NCBI GenBank assembly: GCA_947492185.1
Contig: CANLMR010000005.1
Span: 184,797-248,796 of the forward strand
DNA from: an uncultured Tenacibaculum sp.
GTDB lineage: Bacteria; Bacteroidota; Bacteroidia; Flavobacteriales; Flavobacteriaceae
Reading direction: 5' to 3'
Length of the DNA: 64,000 bases
In this document: positions 1-6,694 of the stretch, in pieces
Position numbering within the stretch: the first letter of the stretch is position 1
How the letters are laid out: every line of letters begins with the position of its first letter
Notes under the pieces: model-generated
Databases searched by the model: none
What the model was told of the DNA's origin: nothing
What the model saw: only the letters and a program-made list of their open reading frames with translations
Translations under genes and position numbers: made by a program

Positions 1-454
1 TTTTAATTTTAAAATCTAATCTGTACTTATACATACGTTTTTTTCTATGCTTATAACTTCTTCTTGAATGAAAGTTAAACTCTCTATGCTCAAACATTCC
101 AGTTTCATCGTCAAAATGAGAATAAGGAGAATCTAGATACACATACAAAGCAGATTCTTTTTGAGCTGTTTTAACTCCTATCTCTCGCTTACCTTTTTCT
201 AATTCTTCTTTAGTATCTGCATAAACACGTTTTACAACTTCTACTACAACTTTTGATCCGTTATATCCTTCTACATTAATAGAACCATATACATTGTCTA
301 CAACCAAAATATTATCAGGATTATTAGTTGGAAATTGTAATTCTTTTTTAATAGTTTCTTTACTGTTTAGTTTTTTATCAGTATGATATTCTTGTGCATA
401 GTTATAATTACTAGTACAAAATATTATTATTATTATGATTTTTAAAAATTTCAT
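1..454 (-). CDS. Exported DUF4097-like protein (N-terminal part, cut by window edge)
   Basis: The reading frame opens with ATG at 454 and stays open for 151 codons to the left edge, so the C-terminus is missing. It begins with a signal peptide (MKFLKIIIIIIFCTSNYNYA then Q). Around residues 50-75 it has a stretch typical of the beta-helical DUF4097/adhesin-like family: VDNVYGSINVEGYNG followed by alternating Val residues. After residue 115 it becomes rich in His, Arg and Lys (HSRRSYKHRKKR). It is the last visible gene of a co-directional set with an ECF sigma factor and a HEAT-repeat anti-sigma candidate, an arrangement common for such proteins in Flavobacteriia. The function is unknown; an envelope-stress output or sensor is inference. 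The family call rests on the visible third only. Confidence 0.65.
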   Translation of the reverse strand, partial: MKFLKIIIIIIFCTSNYNYAQEYHTDKKLNSKETIKKELQFPTNNPDNILVVDNVYGSINVEGYNGSKVVVEVVKRVYADTKEELEKGKREIGVKTAQKESALYVYLDSPYSHFDDETGMFEHREFNFHSRRSYKHRKKRMYKYRLDFKIK

Positions 455-519
455 GACTTAACTTTTTTGATGAATGACTTGATTTTCTTCTCTGTAAAAA
501 GCGACCTAGGACTTGCCAT
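451..519 (-). CDS. Possible 22-codon leader ORF coupled to the downstream exported protein
   Basis: ATG at 519 opens a 22-codon frame (MASPRSLFTEKKIKSFIKKV and two more residues). It ends in TGA overlapping the ATG of the downstream gene as ATGA. It starts 26 nt after the stop of the HEAT-repeat gene. The peptide is strongly basic. The exact stop/start overlap suggests translational coupling, but a frame this short can arise by chance. No homologue is recognised. Confidence 0.3.
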   Translation of the reverse strand: MASPRSLFTEKKIKSFIKKVKS

Positions 520-545
520 TTACATCAAAACTTTATAACTCTTAC

Positions 546-1334
546 TTAAATAATTCGTTCAATACTTTCTTCCATTTTTTGCTTAACACTTTCATTTGTG
601 TCTTCTTCATTGATTAACTTTTTAAAAGATTTTACGGCTTCTTTTTCTTGAAGCAACACCATTAAATCTGCTAATGCAATTTGCACTAACGGAGATTCTT
701 GTTTTAAAATAGAAGCTATTAACCCTTCTCTTACCAATGGTATATCTGTATAATTCCCCAATGCTTCTATTGCCGAGAGTCTTACATTTACATTCTCATC
801 ATTATTTAATGTTTTAAATAATGCTTGTAAAACAGTCTCTGTTACCTTATTTAATTTATTTACTTCGCTTACAGCCTGTAATCTTTTATTTGCTGATGGC
901 TGATCAAGTAATGTTAATACTAATTGCGAACGAACTGTTTCTGTTTCTTGTTTGAATTCCTCAATGTTAGGATCAATTATACTTGTATTATTTAATCCTT
1001 TTCCTAATAAAAAACCAACTGTTAAAATCGCAAATGTATAAGCAATTTTCTTAAACAAATTCCCTAAGAAAAATGTTTCTATTTTTTCTAAAACCAATAC
1101 CTTTTTCTCTTTTTCTTTTTGAGAATTAAGCATAGTGTAAAACTTAATATCCATAGATGTTGAAGTTTCTGGAACCTCTTCATATATATTCTCTAAAAAG
1201 AAACTTGCTTCTTCAAGTTCTTTTATATATTCTGGATTTTCTTTTATAAAAAACTCTATTTCTTTTTGTTTAATTTCTGATAGATTCCCCAGCACATAAT
1301 CTGTAAGTAGTTCTTTAAACTCTATATATTTCAT
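546..1334 (-). CDS. Anti-sigma-factor-like membrane protein with HEAT repeats
   Basis: A 262-residue protein. Residues 1-60 resemble the cytoplasmic zinc-finger-like/anti-sigma domain of Bacteroidota (ELLTDYVLGNLSE then an acidic helix). One membrane segment follows at about 97-113 (AYTFAILTVGFLLGKGL). The remaining ~130 residues form helical HEAT-type repeats, visible as NVRLSAIEALGNY and similar units. The start lies 4 nt after the stop of the ECF sigma gene, so the two are cotranscribed. By position and topology it should hold the sigma factor at the membrane while the HEAT domain faces the periplasm and receives a signal. That role is inference from family context. A classical HxxxCxxC zinc motif is not visible. 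Confidence 0.75.
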   Translation of the reverse strand: MKYIEFKELLTDYVLGNLSEIKQKEIEFFIKENPEYIKELEEASFFLENIYEEVPETSTSMDIKFYTMLNSQKEKEKKVLVLEKIETFFLGNLFKKIAYTFAILTVGFLLGKGLNNTSIIDPNIEEFKQETETVRSQLVLTLLDQPSANKRLQAVSEVNKLNKVTETVLQALFKTLNNDENVNVRLSAIEALGNYTDIPLVREGLIASILKQESPLVQIALADLMVLLQEKEAVKSFKKLINEEDTNESVKQKMEESIERII

Positions 1335-1338
1335 CTTT

Positions 1339-1887
1339 CTATCTTTTTTCTAGGGTTAAATAAATTTCCTTTAAATCGTGTAATGCTCTATGAACTCGTG
1401 TTCTTGCATTTCCTTCTGTGCAACCAACAATTTCTCCTAACTCTTTATACTTTAATTCCTTTAATTTATTAAGTACTATGAGTTCTTTTTTCTTTGCTGG
1501 TAATTGATTCAGTGCAGTTTTTAATAGTGATACTCTCTCTGATTGTTCAATATCATTTTCAATATTATCAACCATAAAAACATCATTTACTTCATCTAAA
1601 TCGGATGTTCTATTCTTCGTATTTACCTTAAATTGATCATAATATACATTACGTGCTATTCGAAATATCCATGATAAAAAATTACTCTCCTCTGTATACG
1701 TATGTTTATATTTCAGTACTCTGATAAATACGTTTTGCACAAGATCTTCCGATAAACTGGTATCTTTACACATTTGATAAAAAAAACCAAACAATCGTTT
1801 TTTATATCTTTCATAAAGCAAACCCAACGTATGGCTTTCTCCAGATTTAACTTTTAGCATTAAGGCACTATCTGATAGTGTATTCAA
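1339..1887 (-). CDS. ECF-type RNA polymerase sigma factor
   Basis: A 182-residue sigma-70 family protein. Region 2 covers about residues 20-85 (LLYERYKKRLFGFFYQM, DLVQNVFIRVLK, FLSWIFRIARN). Region 4 covers about 125-175, with the helix-turn-helix YKELGEIVGCTEGNARTRVH. Regions 1.1 and 3 are absent, as expected for ECF factors. The start is a TTG at 1887: upstream there is an in-frame stop, and the first ATG (1860) would remove the LSDSALMLKV segment that is usual at the N-terminus of this family. An inverted repeat lies in the first codons. The anti-sigma candidate follows 4 nt downstream. Confidence 0.9.
   Translation of the reverse strand: MNTLSDSALMLKVKSGESHTLGLLYERYKKRLFGFFYQMCKDTSLSEDLVQNVFIRVLKYKHTYTEESNFLSWIFRIARNVYYDQFKVNTKNRTSDLDEVNDVFMVDNIENDIEQSERVSLLKTALNQLPAKKKELIVLNKLKELKYKELGEIVGCTEGNARTRVHRALHDLKEIYLTLEKR
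1866..1880. repeat. Perfect 7-bp inverted repeat over the start of the sigma factor gene
   Basis: CACTATC and GATAGTG flank a single base, directly after the TTG start codon. In mRNA this would be a short hairpin at the translation start; in DNA it could be an operator half-site pair. Role unknown. Confidence 0.45.
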
Positions 1888-1951
1888 TTTCTTAAAGTGT
1901 TAATTAGTTGTCTTTATTAGATGAACTTAGATATTTTGTATTCGTTACAAA

Positions 1952-3379
1952 TTATTTCCTCTTTTTTATTTTCTCAAGCATTTCTTTTGCGTTTCCATTG
2001 GTACCACCTAACTTAATTGCTTTAATGTAATTCTCCTTAGCTTTCTTATATTTCTTTAAAATAAAAAAAAGCTCACCTAAACTATCATAAACATTTGCTG
2101 AATTAGGATATTCTTTAGTGTTAAAAATGAAAACCTTCAACGCATTATCAAATTGTTGTTTTCTTAATAATATGTAACCAATACTGTTTACAACTTTTTC
2201 TATATTGATTTCTGAATTAGCTTCTTTTTTTAATTTAAAAAACTCTTCTTTAAATGCTGAAAAACCTTTGTTTTTGAAAATTGTATTACATCTTTCAACT
2301 GTCTTTTTTTGTAAATCAAAAATGTCTTTATCTACTATTGTAGCAATATCATTAACAACTAAATCAATATCATAGAATTTTCCCAAACCATTCGATAGTA
2401 CAAAAATGCTTAAATCATCTTTCGGGAAAACTCTATAAGCAGTAACTAAAGAACCTGTGAAACCAAAAGATTCATGATCATTTAATATTATCTTATCCCA
2501 AGAATGTGCAAATACTTTATTGGATTTACTATAGTTAAAACTATTCCACATTGCATCCATTGTTTTTGGTTTCAGCAGTTTATTCTCTCGTAATCTTTTA
2601 TCCCATTTTACAAATTCATCTAACGTAATATTTAATCCGTTTGCCGCAAACATATAATCTCCTTCGATTGTTGGTAAATCAATAATCATAGTACCCGTTG
2701 CAAAAGGAAAATATGATGTAACTCTATTTTTTACAATTTGCTTAGAATCTGACGAAAAAAACACTTGTCTTGTTTCATTCTCAAATTGATTTTTAGAGAT
2801 ATAATCCGAGAGTTTTTTACCTGTTATTTTTTCAATAATTCTATGAAGCAACCAAAAATTGGTTTGATTATAGGTATATTTTTCTCCTTTATTAAAAATT
2901 AAGTCTTGTTTAAATGCAGTTTCTTTTGCTTTCTTCTCGGTTAACTTTTCTCCACTTCCAAAGACTTTCATATCTGGTAATCCAGAAGAGTGTGTTAATA
3001 AATGTTTTATTTGAATTGATCTCCAAGATTCTGGAATTTCGGAAATATATTTCGACACATAATCTTCTAAACTTAACTTTCCTTGTTCTACTAATTGAAA
3101 TATTCCAACAGAAATAATAGGTTTTGTTAATGAATATACTCTAAATATTGAATTGTTACTTATTGGTACACTATGTTCAATATTGGCTAATCCAAAATTC
3201 TTCTTATAAATAGTTTCACTGTTTTTTACAATACATAAAGTTAAGCCTGGTATTTCATACTGATCTTGAACTTGAGAAATATAACTATCAATTTTACTCT
3301 CAATTGAAATATCTTGAGCTAACACTAAAGATAAGTTCAGGAATAAACATCCTAAAATTATACTGATTTTGTTTTTCAT
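1952..3379 (-). CDS. Exported serine beta-lactamase-family hydrolase with C-terminal TPR
   Basis: A class C beta-lactamase-like/penicillin-binding fold protein, probably a peptidase or esterase rather than a resistance enzyme. I choose ATG 3379 because it gives a clean signal peptide (MKNKISIILGCLFLNLSLVLAQ); the frame extends 13 codons further upstream. The SxxK motif is SLTK at residues 83-86. The second motif appears as YNQ in KYTYNQTNFWLL, and the third as FGFTGSL instead of HTG/KTG. The last ~90 residues contain a tetratricopeptide repeat (SANVYDSLGELFFILKKYKK). About 475 residues. Substrate unknown. It ends 64 nt upstream of the sigma factor gene and could share its transcript. Confidence 0.85.
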   Translation of the reverse strand: MKNKISIILGCLFLNLSLVLAQDISIESKIDSYISQVQDQYEIPGLTLCIVKNSETIYKKNFGLANIEHSVPISNNSIFRVYSLTKPIISVGIFQLVEQGKLSLEDYVSKYISEIPESWRSIQIKHLLTHSSGLPDMKVFGSGEKLTEKKAKETAFKQDLIFNKGEKYTYNQTNFWLLHRIIEKITGKKLSDYISKNQFENETRQVFFSSDSKQIVKNRVTSYFPFATGTMIIDLPTIEGDYMFAANGLNITLDEFVKWDKRLRENKLLKPKTMDAMWNSFNYSKSNKVFAHSWDKIILNDHESFGFTGSLVTAYRVFPKDDLSIFVLSNGLGKFYDIDLVVNDIATIVDKDIFDLQKKTVERCNTIFKNKGFSAFKEEFFKLKKEANSEINIEKVVNSIGYILLRKQQFDNALKVFIFNTKEYPNSANVYDSLGELFFILKKYKKAKENYIKAIKLGGTNGNAKEMLEKIKKRK

Positions 3380-3428
3380 AATAAGTTGGTTTACGTTTAG
3401 AATAACTCTCTTTTTCAAATTGTGTTAC

Positions 3429-3461
3429 AAAAAAAAAGAGATTACTTAAGTAATCTCTTTT
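3429..3461 (-). terminator. Intrinsic terminator of trxB
   Basis: A perfect palindrome (13 bp arms meeting at 3447/3448, core GAGATTACTT) is followed on the minus strand by a run of T (A tract 3429-3437 on plus). It lies 26 nt past the trxB stop. Confidence 0.85.
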
Positions 3462-3486
3462 AATATAGTTTATTTTTAAGAATCTT

Positions 3487-4434
3487 CTATTCTAAAGCTC
3501 CAAGATAACGCTCTGCGTCTAAAGCAGCCATACATCCAGTACCTGCAGCTGTTACCGCTTGACGATATTCTTTATCTTGTACATCTCCTGCAGCAAATAC
3601 TCCAGGAACATTTGTCTTGGTTGATTTTCCATCAGTAATTAAATACCCTGTATCATCCATAGTTAATACTCCTTTGAATAATTGCGTATTAGGTGTATGA
3701 CCAATAGCAATAAACACTCCTGTTACCGAAATATCTTTTTTATCTCCTGTTTGATTATTTACAGCTCTTACACCTTCAACAACGTTATCTCCGATAACTT
3801 CATCTATTTCCGTATTAAATAACACTTCTATATTTTCAGTTTTATTTACTCTATGCTGCATTGCTTTAGAAGCTCTCATGTAATCTTTACGAACCAACAT
3901 TGTAACCTTACTACAGATATTTGCTAAATACGTAGCTTCTTCTGCAGCTGTATCTCCTGCTCCAACAACCACAACATCTTGTCCTTTATAGAAGAACCCA
4001 TCGCAAGTTGCACAAGCAGATACTCCACCACCTATTAAACGCTGTTCACTTTCTAAACCTAAATATTTTGCAGTTGCTCCTGTAGAAATGATAACAGTTT
4101 CTGCTTCTAACTCAGTTGTTTCATCTACAACTACTTTATGAATTCCTCCTACTTCAGTTGAAAAATCTACTTTAGTAACCATTCCAAAACGTACTTGAGT
4201 TCCAAAACGCTCAGCTTGGTTTTTTAAATCTTCCATCATTGCAGTACCATCAGTACCATTAGGATATCCAGGAAAATTATCAACTTCAGTGGTAGTTGTT
4301 AATTGACCTCCCATTTGCATTCCTGTATACATTACAGGTTTCATATCTGCTCTAGCAGCATAAATAGCCGCAGTATAACCAGCTGGTCCAGATCCTATTA
4401 TTAAACATTTAATTCTTTCTACAGTATTTGACAT
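3487..4434 (-). CDS. trxB: Thioredoxin-disulfide reductase
   Basis: NADPH-dependent flavoprotein that reduces thioredoxin in the cytoplasm. It has 315 residues, the normal low-molecular-weight TrxR length. The FAD-binding GSGPAGYTAA motif is at about 14-23, the redox-active CATC at residues 141-144, an NADPH-binding VVVGAGDTAAEEA stretch at about 155-167, and the C-terminal FAD motif FAAGDV. It is a single-gene unit with a -7 promoter element upstream and a strong terminator downstream. Start ATG 4434. Confidence 0.97.
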   Translation of the reverse strand: MSNTVERIKCLIIGSGPAGYTAAIYAARADMKPVMYTGMQMGGQLTTTTEVDNFPGYPNGTDGTAMMEDLKNQAERFGTQVRFGMVTKVDFSTEVGGIHKVVVDETTELEAETVIISTGATAKYLGLESEQRLIGGGVSACATCDGFFYKGQDVVVVGAGDTAAEEATYLANICSKVTMLVRKDYMRASKAMQHRVNKTENIEVLFNTEIDEVIGDNVVEGVRAVNNQTGDKKDISVTGVFIAIGHTPNTQLFKGVLTMDDTGYLITDGKSTKTNVPGVFAAGDVQDKEYRQAVTAAGTGCMAALDAERYLGALE

Positions 4435-4457
4435 TGGGTATTATTTTTATCGAAATA

Positions 4458-4465
4458 CAAATGTA
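4458..4465 (-). promoter_or_regulatory. Bacteroidota -7 promoter element of trxB
   Basis: Reads TACATTTG on the minus strand, matching TAnnTTTG, 24 nt upstream of the trxB ATG. No clear -33 TTG is visible. Confidence 0.55.
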
Positions 4466-4567
4466 ATTTTTTTTTAAAAACTTTAACTCTTTTATAAATA
4501 TCTTTTATCAATCACTAAATAATCAAAAATAATTCAAGAAAGGCATTTTAATATTTAAAAAAACATT

Positions 4568-4575
4568 TATATTTG
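4568..4575 (+). promoter_or_regulatory. -7 promoter element of tRNA-Pro
   Basis: TATATTTG matches the Bacteroidota TAnnTTTG consensus, 13 nt before the mature tRNA 5' end. No -33 TTTG is obvious. Confidence 0.6.
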
Positions 4576-4588
4576 CAGTCCGAAAATT

Positions 4589-4663
4589 CGGGGTGTAGCG
4601 TAGCCCGGTCATCGCGCCTGCTTTGGGAGCAGGAGGTCGCAGGTTCGAATCCTGCCACCCCGA
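4589..4663 (+). tRNA. tRNA-Pro (anticodon TGG)
   Basis: A complete cloverleaf. The acceptor stem CGGGGTG pairs with CACCCCG, discriminator A. The anticodon stem CCTGC/GCAGG holds the loop TTTGGGA with TGG at 4624-4626. The T arm GGTTCGAATCC is present. The 3' CCA is not encoded. A terminator follows. Confidence 0.97.
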
Positions 4664-4666
4664 CAA

Positions 4667-4703
4667 GAAGCTGTTAATTTTTTATAATTAGCAGCTTTTT
4701 TTA
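4667..4703 (+). terminator. Terminator of tRNA-Pro
   Basis: An imperfect hairpin (AAGCTG..TTAATT / AATTAG..CAGCTT) is followed by a T run at about 4696-4702. Confidence 0.65.
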
Positions 4704-5022
4704 GTCTTTATTTTAAACAAAAAATCAAACAGCAATAAGTTCTATTGTTAAAAACCTCTTAATTATATTTAAAATATTTTTATTTGTTTAGTTTTTTTTT
4801 AAATTTGATAAACAAATTAATGATATATAAGAAAAAATAATCATTATATTGTATAAAACAATAGGTTATGTATAGTCAAATATGAAAGTTATACATACAT
4901 TTGTTGCCCCAAGATTCATAATTAGGCCATATTTTATGAAAGTACTTAAAAATTTATGCGTCTAATTTTACGATTAACAGTCCAAACATAGTTTGGTTTA
5001 ACTTTATAATTATTGAATAGTT
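4704..5022 (+). other. Long non-coding leader region before the 74-residue protein gene
   Basis: About 320 bases without a gene. A TACATTTG (-7-like) element lies at 4896-4903, which would give a leader of about 115 nt. A perfect 6-bp inverted repeat, CCAAAC and GTTTGG around ATA, lies at 4982-4996, 27 nt before the start codon. No recognised riboswitch or RNA gene. Confidence 0.45.
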
Positions 5023-5247
5023 ATGACATTAATAGAGAAAGCAACAGAATTCGAGAACAGAAAATTCAAATTTGTAACTACAAGTGATAGAATTTTAGCG
5101 TCTAGAGAAGCAAAGGCTTTAATCTTAGAAATTAATGAAGAATACAAAAAGACTAAAGACAGTAATCTTATGGAAATCATGAAAAGGTTAACTGTTGTTA
5201 AACAACGTATTGAAAAAAGATTAAAGGGAAAACCTTTAACCGCTTAA
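5023..5247 (+). CDS. Small conserved-looking hypothetical protein (74 aa)
   Basis: ATG 5023 opens a 74-residue, Lys/Glu-rich, probably all-helical cytoplasmic protein (ALILEINEEYKKTKDSNLMEIMKRL and a basic KQRIEKRLKGK tail). No membrane segment, signal peptide or Cys/His metal site. The basic end would allow nucleic-acid binding, but I do not recognise the family. Forty nt upstream of glutathione peroxidase, it may be the first gene of the stress operon. The long leader and palindrome upstream suggest it is individually regulated. Confidence 0.65.
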   Translation: MTLIEKATEFENRKFKFVTTSDRILASREAKALILEINEEYKKTKDSNLMEIMKRLTVVKQRIEKRLKGKPLTA

Positions 5248-5287
5248 AATAATCTAACTACACGCTACTTTTTGTAGCATATACAAA

Positions 5288-5761
5288 ATGTCTGTCTACC
5301 AAATTAAAATAAACAGCCTTCAAGGTAAAGAAATTGACCTTTCTGACTTCGAAGGAAAGAAAATCTTATTCGTAAACGTAGCCTCAAAATGTGGTTTCAC
5401 ACCACAATATAAAGAGTTACAACAATTACAAGATCAGTTTAGTGAAACATTAGTTGTAATTGGCGTACCTTGCAATCAGTTTGGTAGTCAAGAACCAGGT
5501 AATTCTGATGAAATTCAAGAATTTTGCTCCCTAAATTACGGAGTTACTTTTCCTATTACTGAAAAAATAAAAGTAAAAGGAAGCGACAAACATCCTTTAT
5601 ACACCTTCTTAACCGATAAAAAACTAAACGGAAATAAAAATTCTTCTGTAAAATGGAATTTTCAAAAATACTTGGTTAATGAAAAAGGTTATCTAATAGA
5701 TTATTGGTATTCATTAACTAAACCAATCAGTAAAAAAATCACTAAACATTTAACCTCTTGA
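5288..5761 (+). CDS. Glutathione peroxidase-family thiol peroxidase
   Basis: A 157-residue GPx/BsaA-type peroxidase. The catalytic Cys35 lies in the signature ASKCGFTPQY. The partner residues are in PCNQFGSQEPG (Gln) and KWNFQKYL (Trp, Asn). Like most bacterial members it has Cys rather than selenocysteine and probably uses thioredoxin as reductant (family knowledge). It removes hydrogen peroxide and lipid peroxides in the cytoplasm. Its TGA stop overlaps the TTG start of the next gene, tying it to the TspO/SRPBCC/photolyase genes. Confidence 0.93.
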   Translation: MSVYQIKINSLQGKEIDLSDFEGKKILFVNVASKCGFTPQYKELQQLQDQFSETLVVIGVPCNQFGSQEPGNSDEIQEFCSLNYGVTFPITEKIKVKGSDKHPLYTFLTDKKLNGNKNSSVKWNFQKYLVNEKGYLIDYWYSLTKPISKKITKHLTS

Positions 5762-6219
5762 ACAAACTAAAATTTACGTTATTATTTCTTCTTATTAATT
5801 TTTCTGCTTTGTGGATAGGCAGTTTTTTAATGGGTGAAGGACCAACAGATCAATGGTATCAATCTTTAAACAAAGCACCATGGACACCTCCAGGATGGGT
5901 TTTCGGTGCTGCATGGACATTAATAATGATTTGTTTTTCAATATATCTTGGGTACCTTTTCAGCATATCGAATAACAAAACTGTAAAAATTACTTTTTTA
6001 ATTCAACTTTTACTAAATATTAGTTGGAACTTTATTTTCTTTAATCAAAAATTAGTCGCTTTAGGTGTAGTTGTTTTAATTCTATTGATTATCACACTAC
6101 TTTATTTCTTTGTGAATTTGAGTACTGACCTAAAGAAAGTTCGATTATTATTGCTACCATATATTATATGGTTATGCATCGCTACCTCATTAAACCTTTA
6201 TATCTTAATACATAACTAA
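5758..6219 (+). CDS. TspO/MBR-family membrane protein
   Basis: A 153-residue protein with five predicted membrane helices and the Trp-rich TspO pattern (GPTDQWYQSLNKAPWTPPGWVFGAAWTLIM; later LLNISWNFIFF). The start is TTG 5758: it overlaps the upstream TGA (TTGA), and the first internal ATG would delete the first helix. TspO proteins bind porphyrins and have been linked to light and oxidative stress regulation in bacteria. That role fits its place between a peroxidase and a photolyase, but the exact function here is inference. Confidence 0.92.
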   Translation: MNKLKFTLLFLLINFSALWIGSFLMGEGPTDQWYQSLNKAPWTPPGWVFGAAWTLIMICFSIYLGYLFSISNNKTVKITFLIQLLLNISWNFIFFNQKLVALGVVVLILLIITLLYFFVNLSTDLKKVRLLLLPYIIWLCIATSLNLYILIHN

Positions 6220-6220
6220 A

Positions 6221-6694
6221 ATGAAAATTTATCGTCTTCACAAAAAACAGAACCTACCGATAACAATTGATGAAGCATGGAATTTTCTATCAAGTCCAAA
6301 TAATTTAAAAACAATCACACCTGATTATATGGGGTTTAATATTATTTCTGGTGCTGAGAAAGAAATGTATCCTGGTCAAATTATACAATATATTGTCACT
6401 CCGGTTTTAGGCATTAAAACAAAATGGGTTACAGAAATAACCCATGTAGTAAAAAAGAAATATTTTGTTGACGAACAACGATTTGGTCCATATGCGCTTT
6501 GGCATCATAAACATTTCATAAAACCAATTCAAGGAGGCGTTGAAATGGAAGATATTATTGATTACAAATTACCAATGGGAATTTTAGGTCAACTAGTACA
6601 TCCAATTTTAGTAAAGCCGAAACTGAATGAAATTTTTGATTATAGACAAAAAAAATTAATAGAGTTATTTGGCGAGTACAATGGAAACAATTAA
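6221..6694 (+). CDS. SRPBCC (START-like) ligand-binding protein
   Basis: A 157-residue protein of the cyclase/dehydrase-like SRPBCC fold (TIDEAWNFLSSPNNLKTITPDYMGF; MEDIIDYKLPMGILGQLVHPILVKP). The hydrophobic cavity binds an unknown ligand. It starts 1 nt after the TspO stop and its last 14 nt overlap the photolyase gene. Such SRPBCC genes are often found next to photolyase genes; the biochemical role is unknown. Confidence 0.85.
   Translation: MKIYRLHKKQNLPITIDEAWNFLSSPNNLKTITPDYMGFNIISGAEKEMYPGQIIQYIVTPVLGIKTKWVTEITHVVKKKYFVDEQRFGPYALWHHKHFIKPIQGGVEMEDIIDYKLPMGILGQLVHPILVKPKLNEIFDYRQKKLIELFGEYNGNN

Noticed and set aside
1952..3379. Antibiotic-resistance beta-lactamase
   Set aside because: The second and third active-site motifs deviate from true class C enzymes and a TPR tail is present; a general serine hydrolase is the safer call.
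5264..5278. Hairpin GCTAC-TTTTT-GTAGC before the peroxidase gene as terminator
   Set aside because: The stem is only 5 bp and no T run follows, so it cannot be supported as a terminator.
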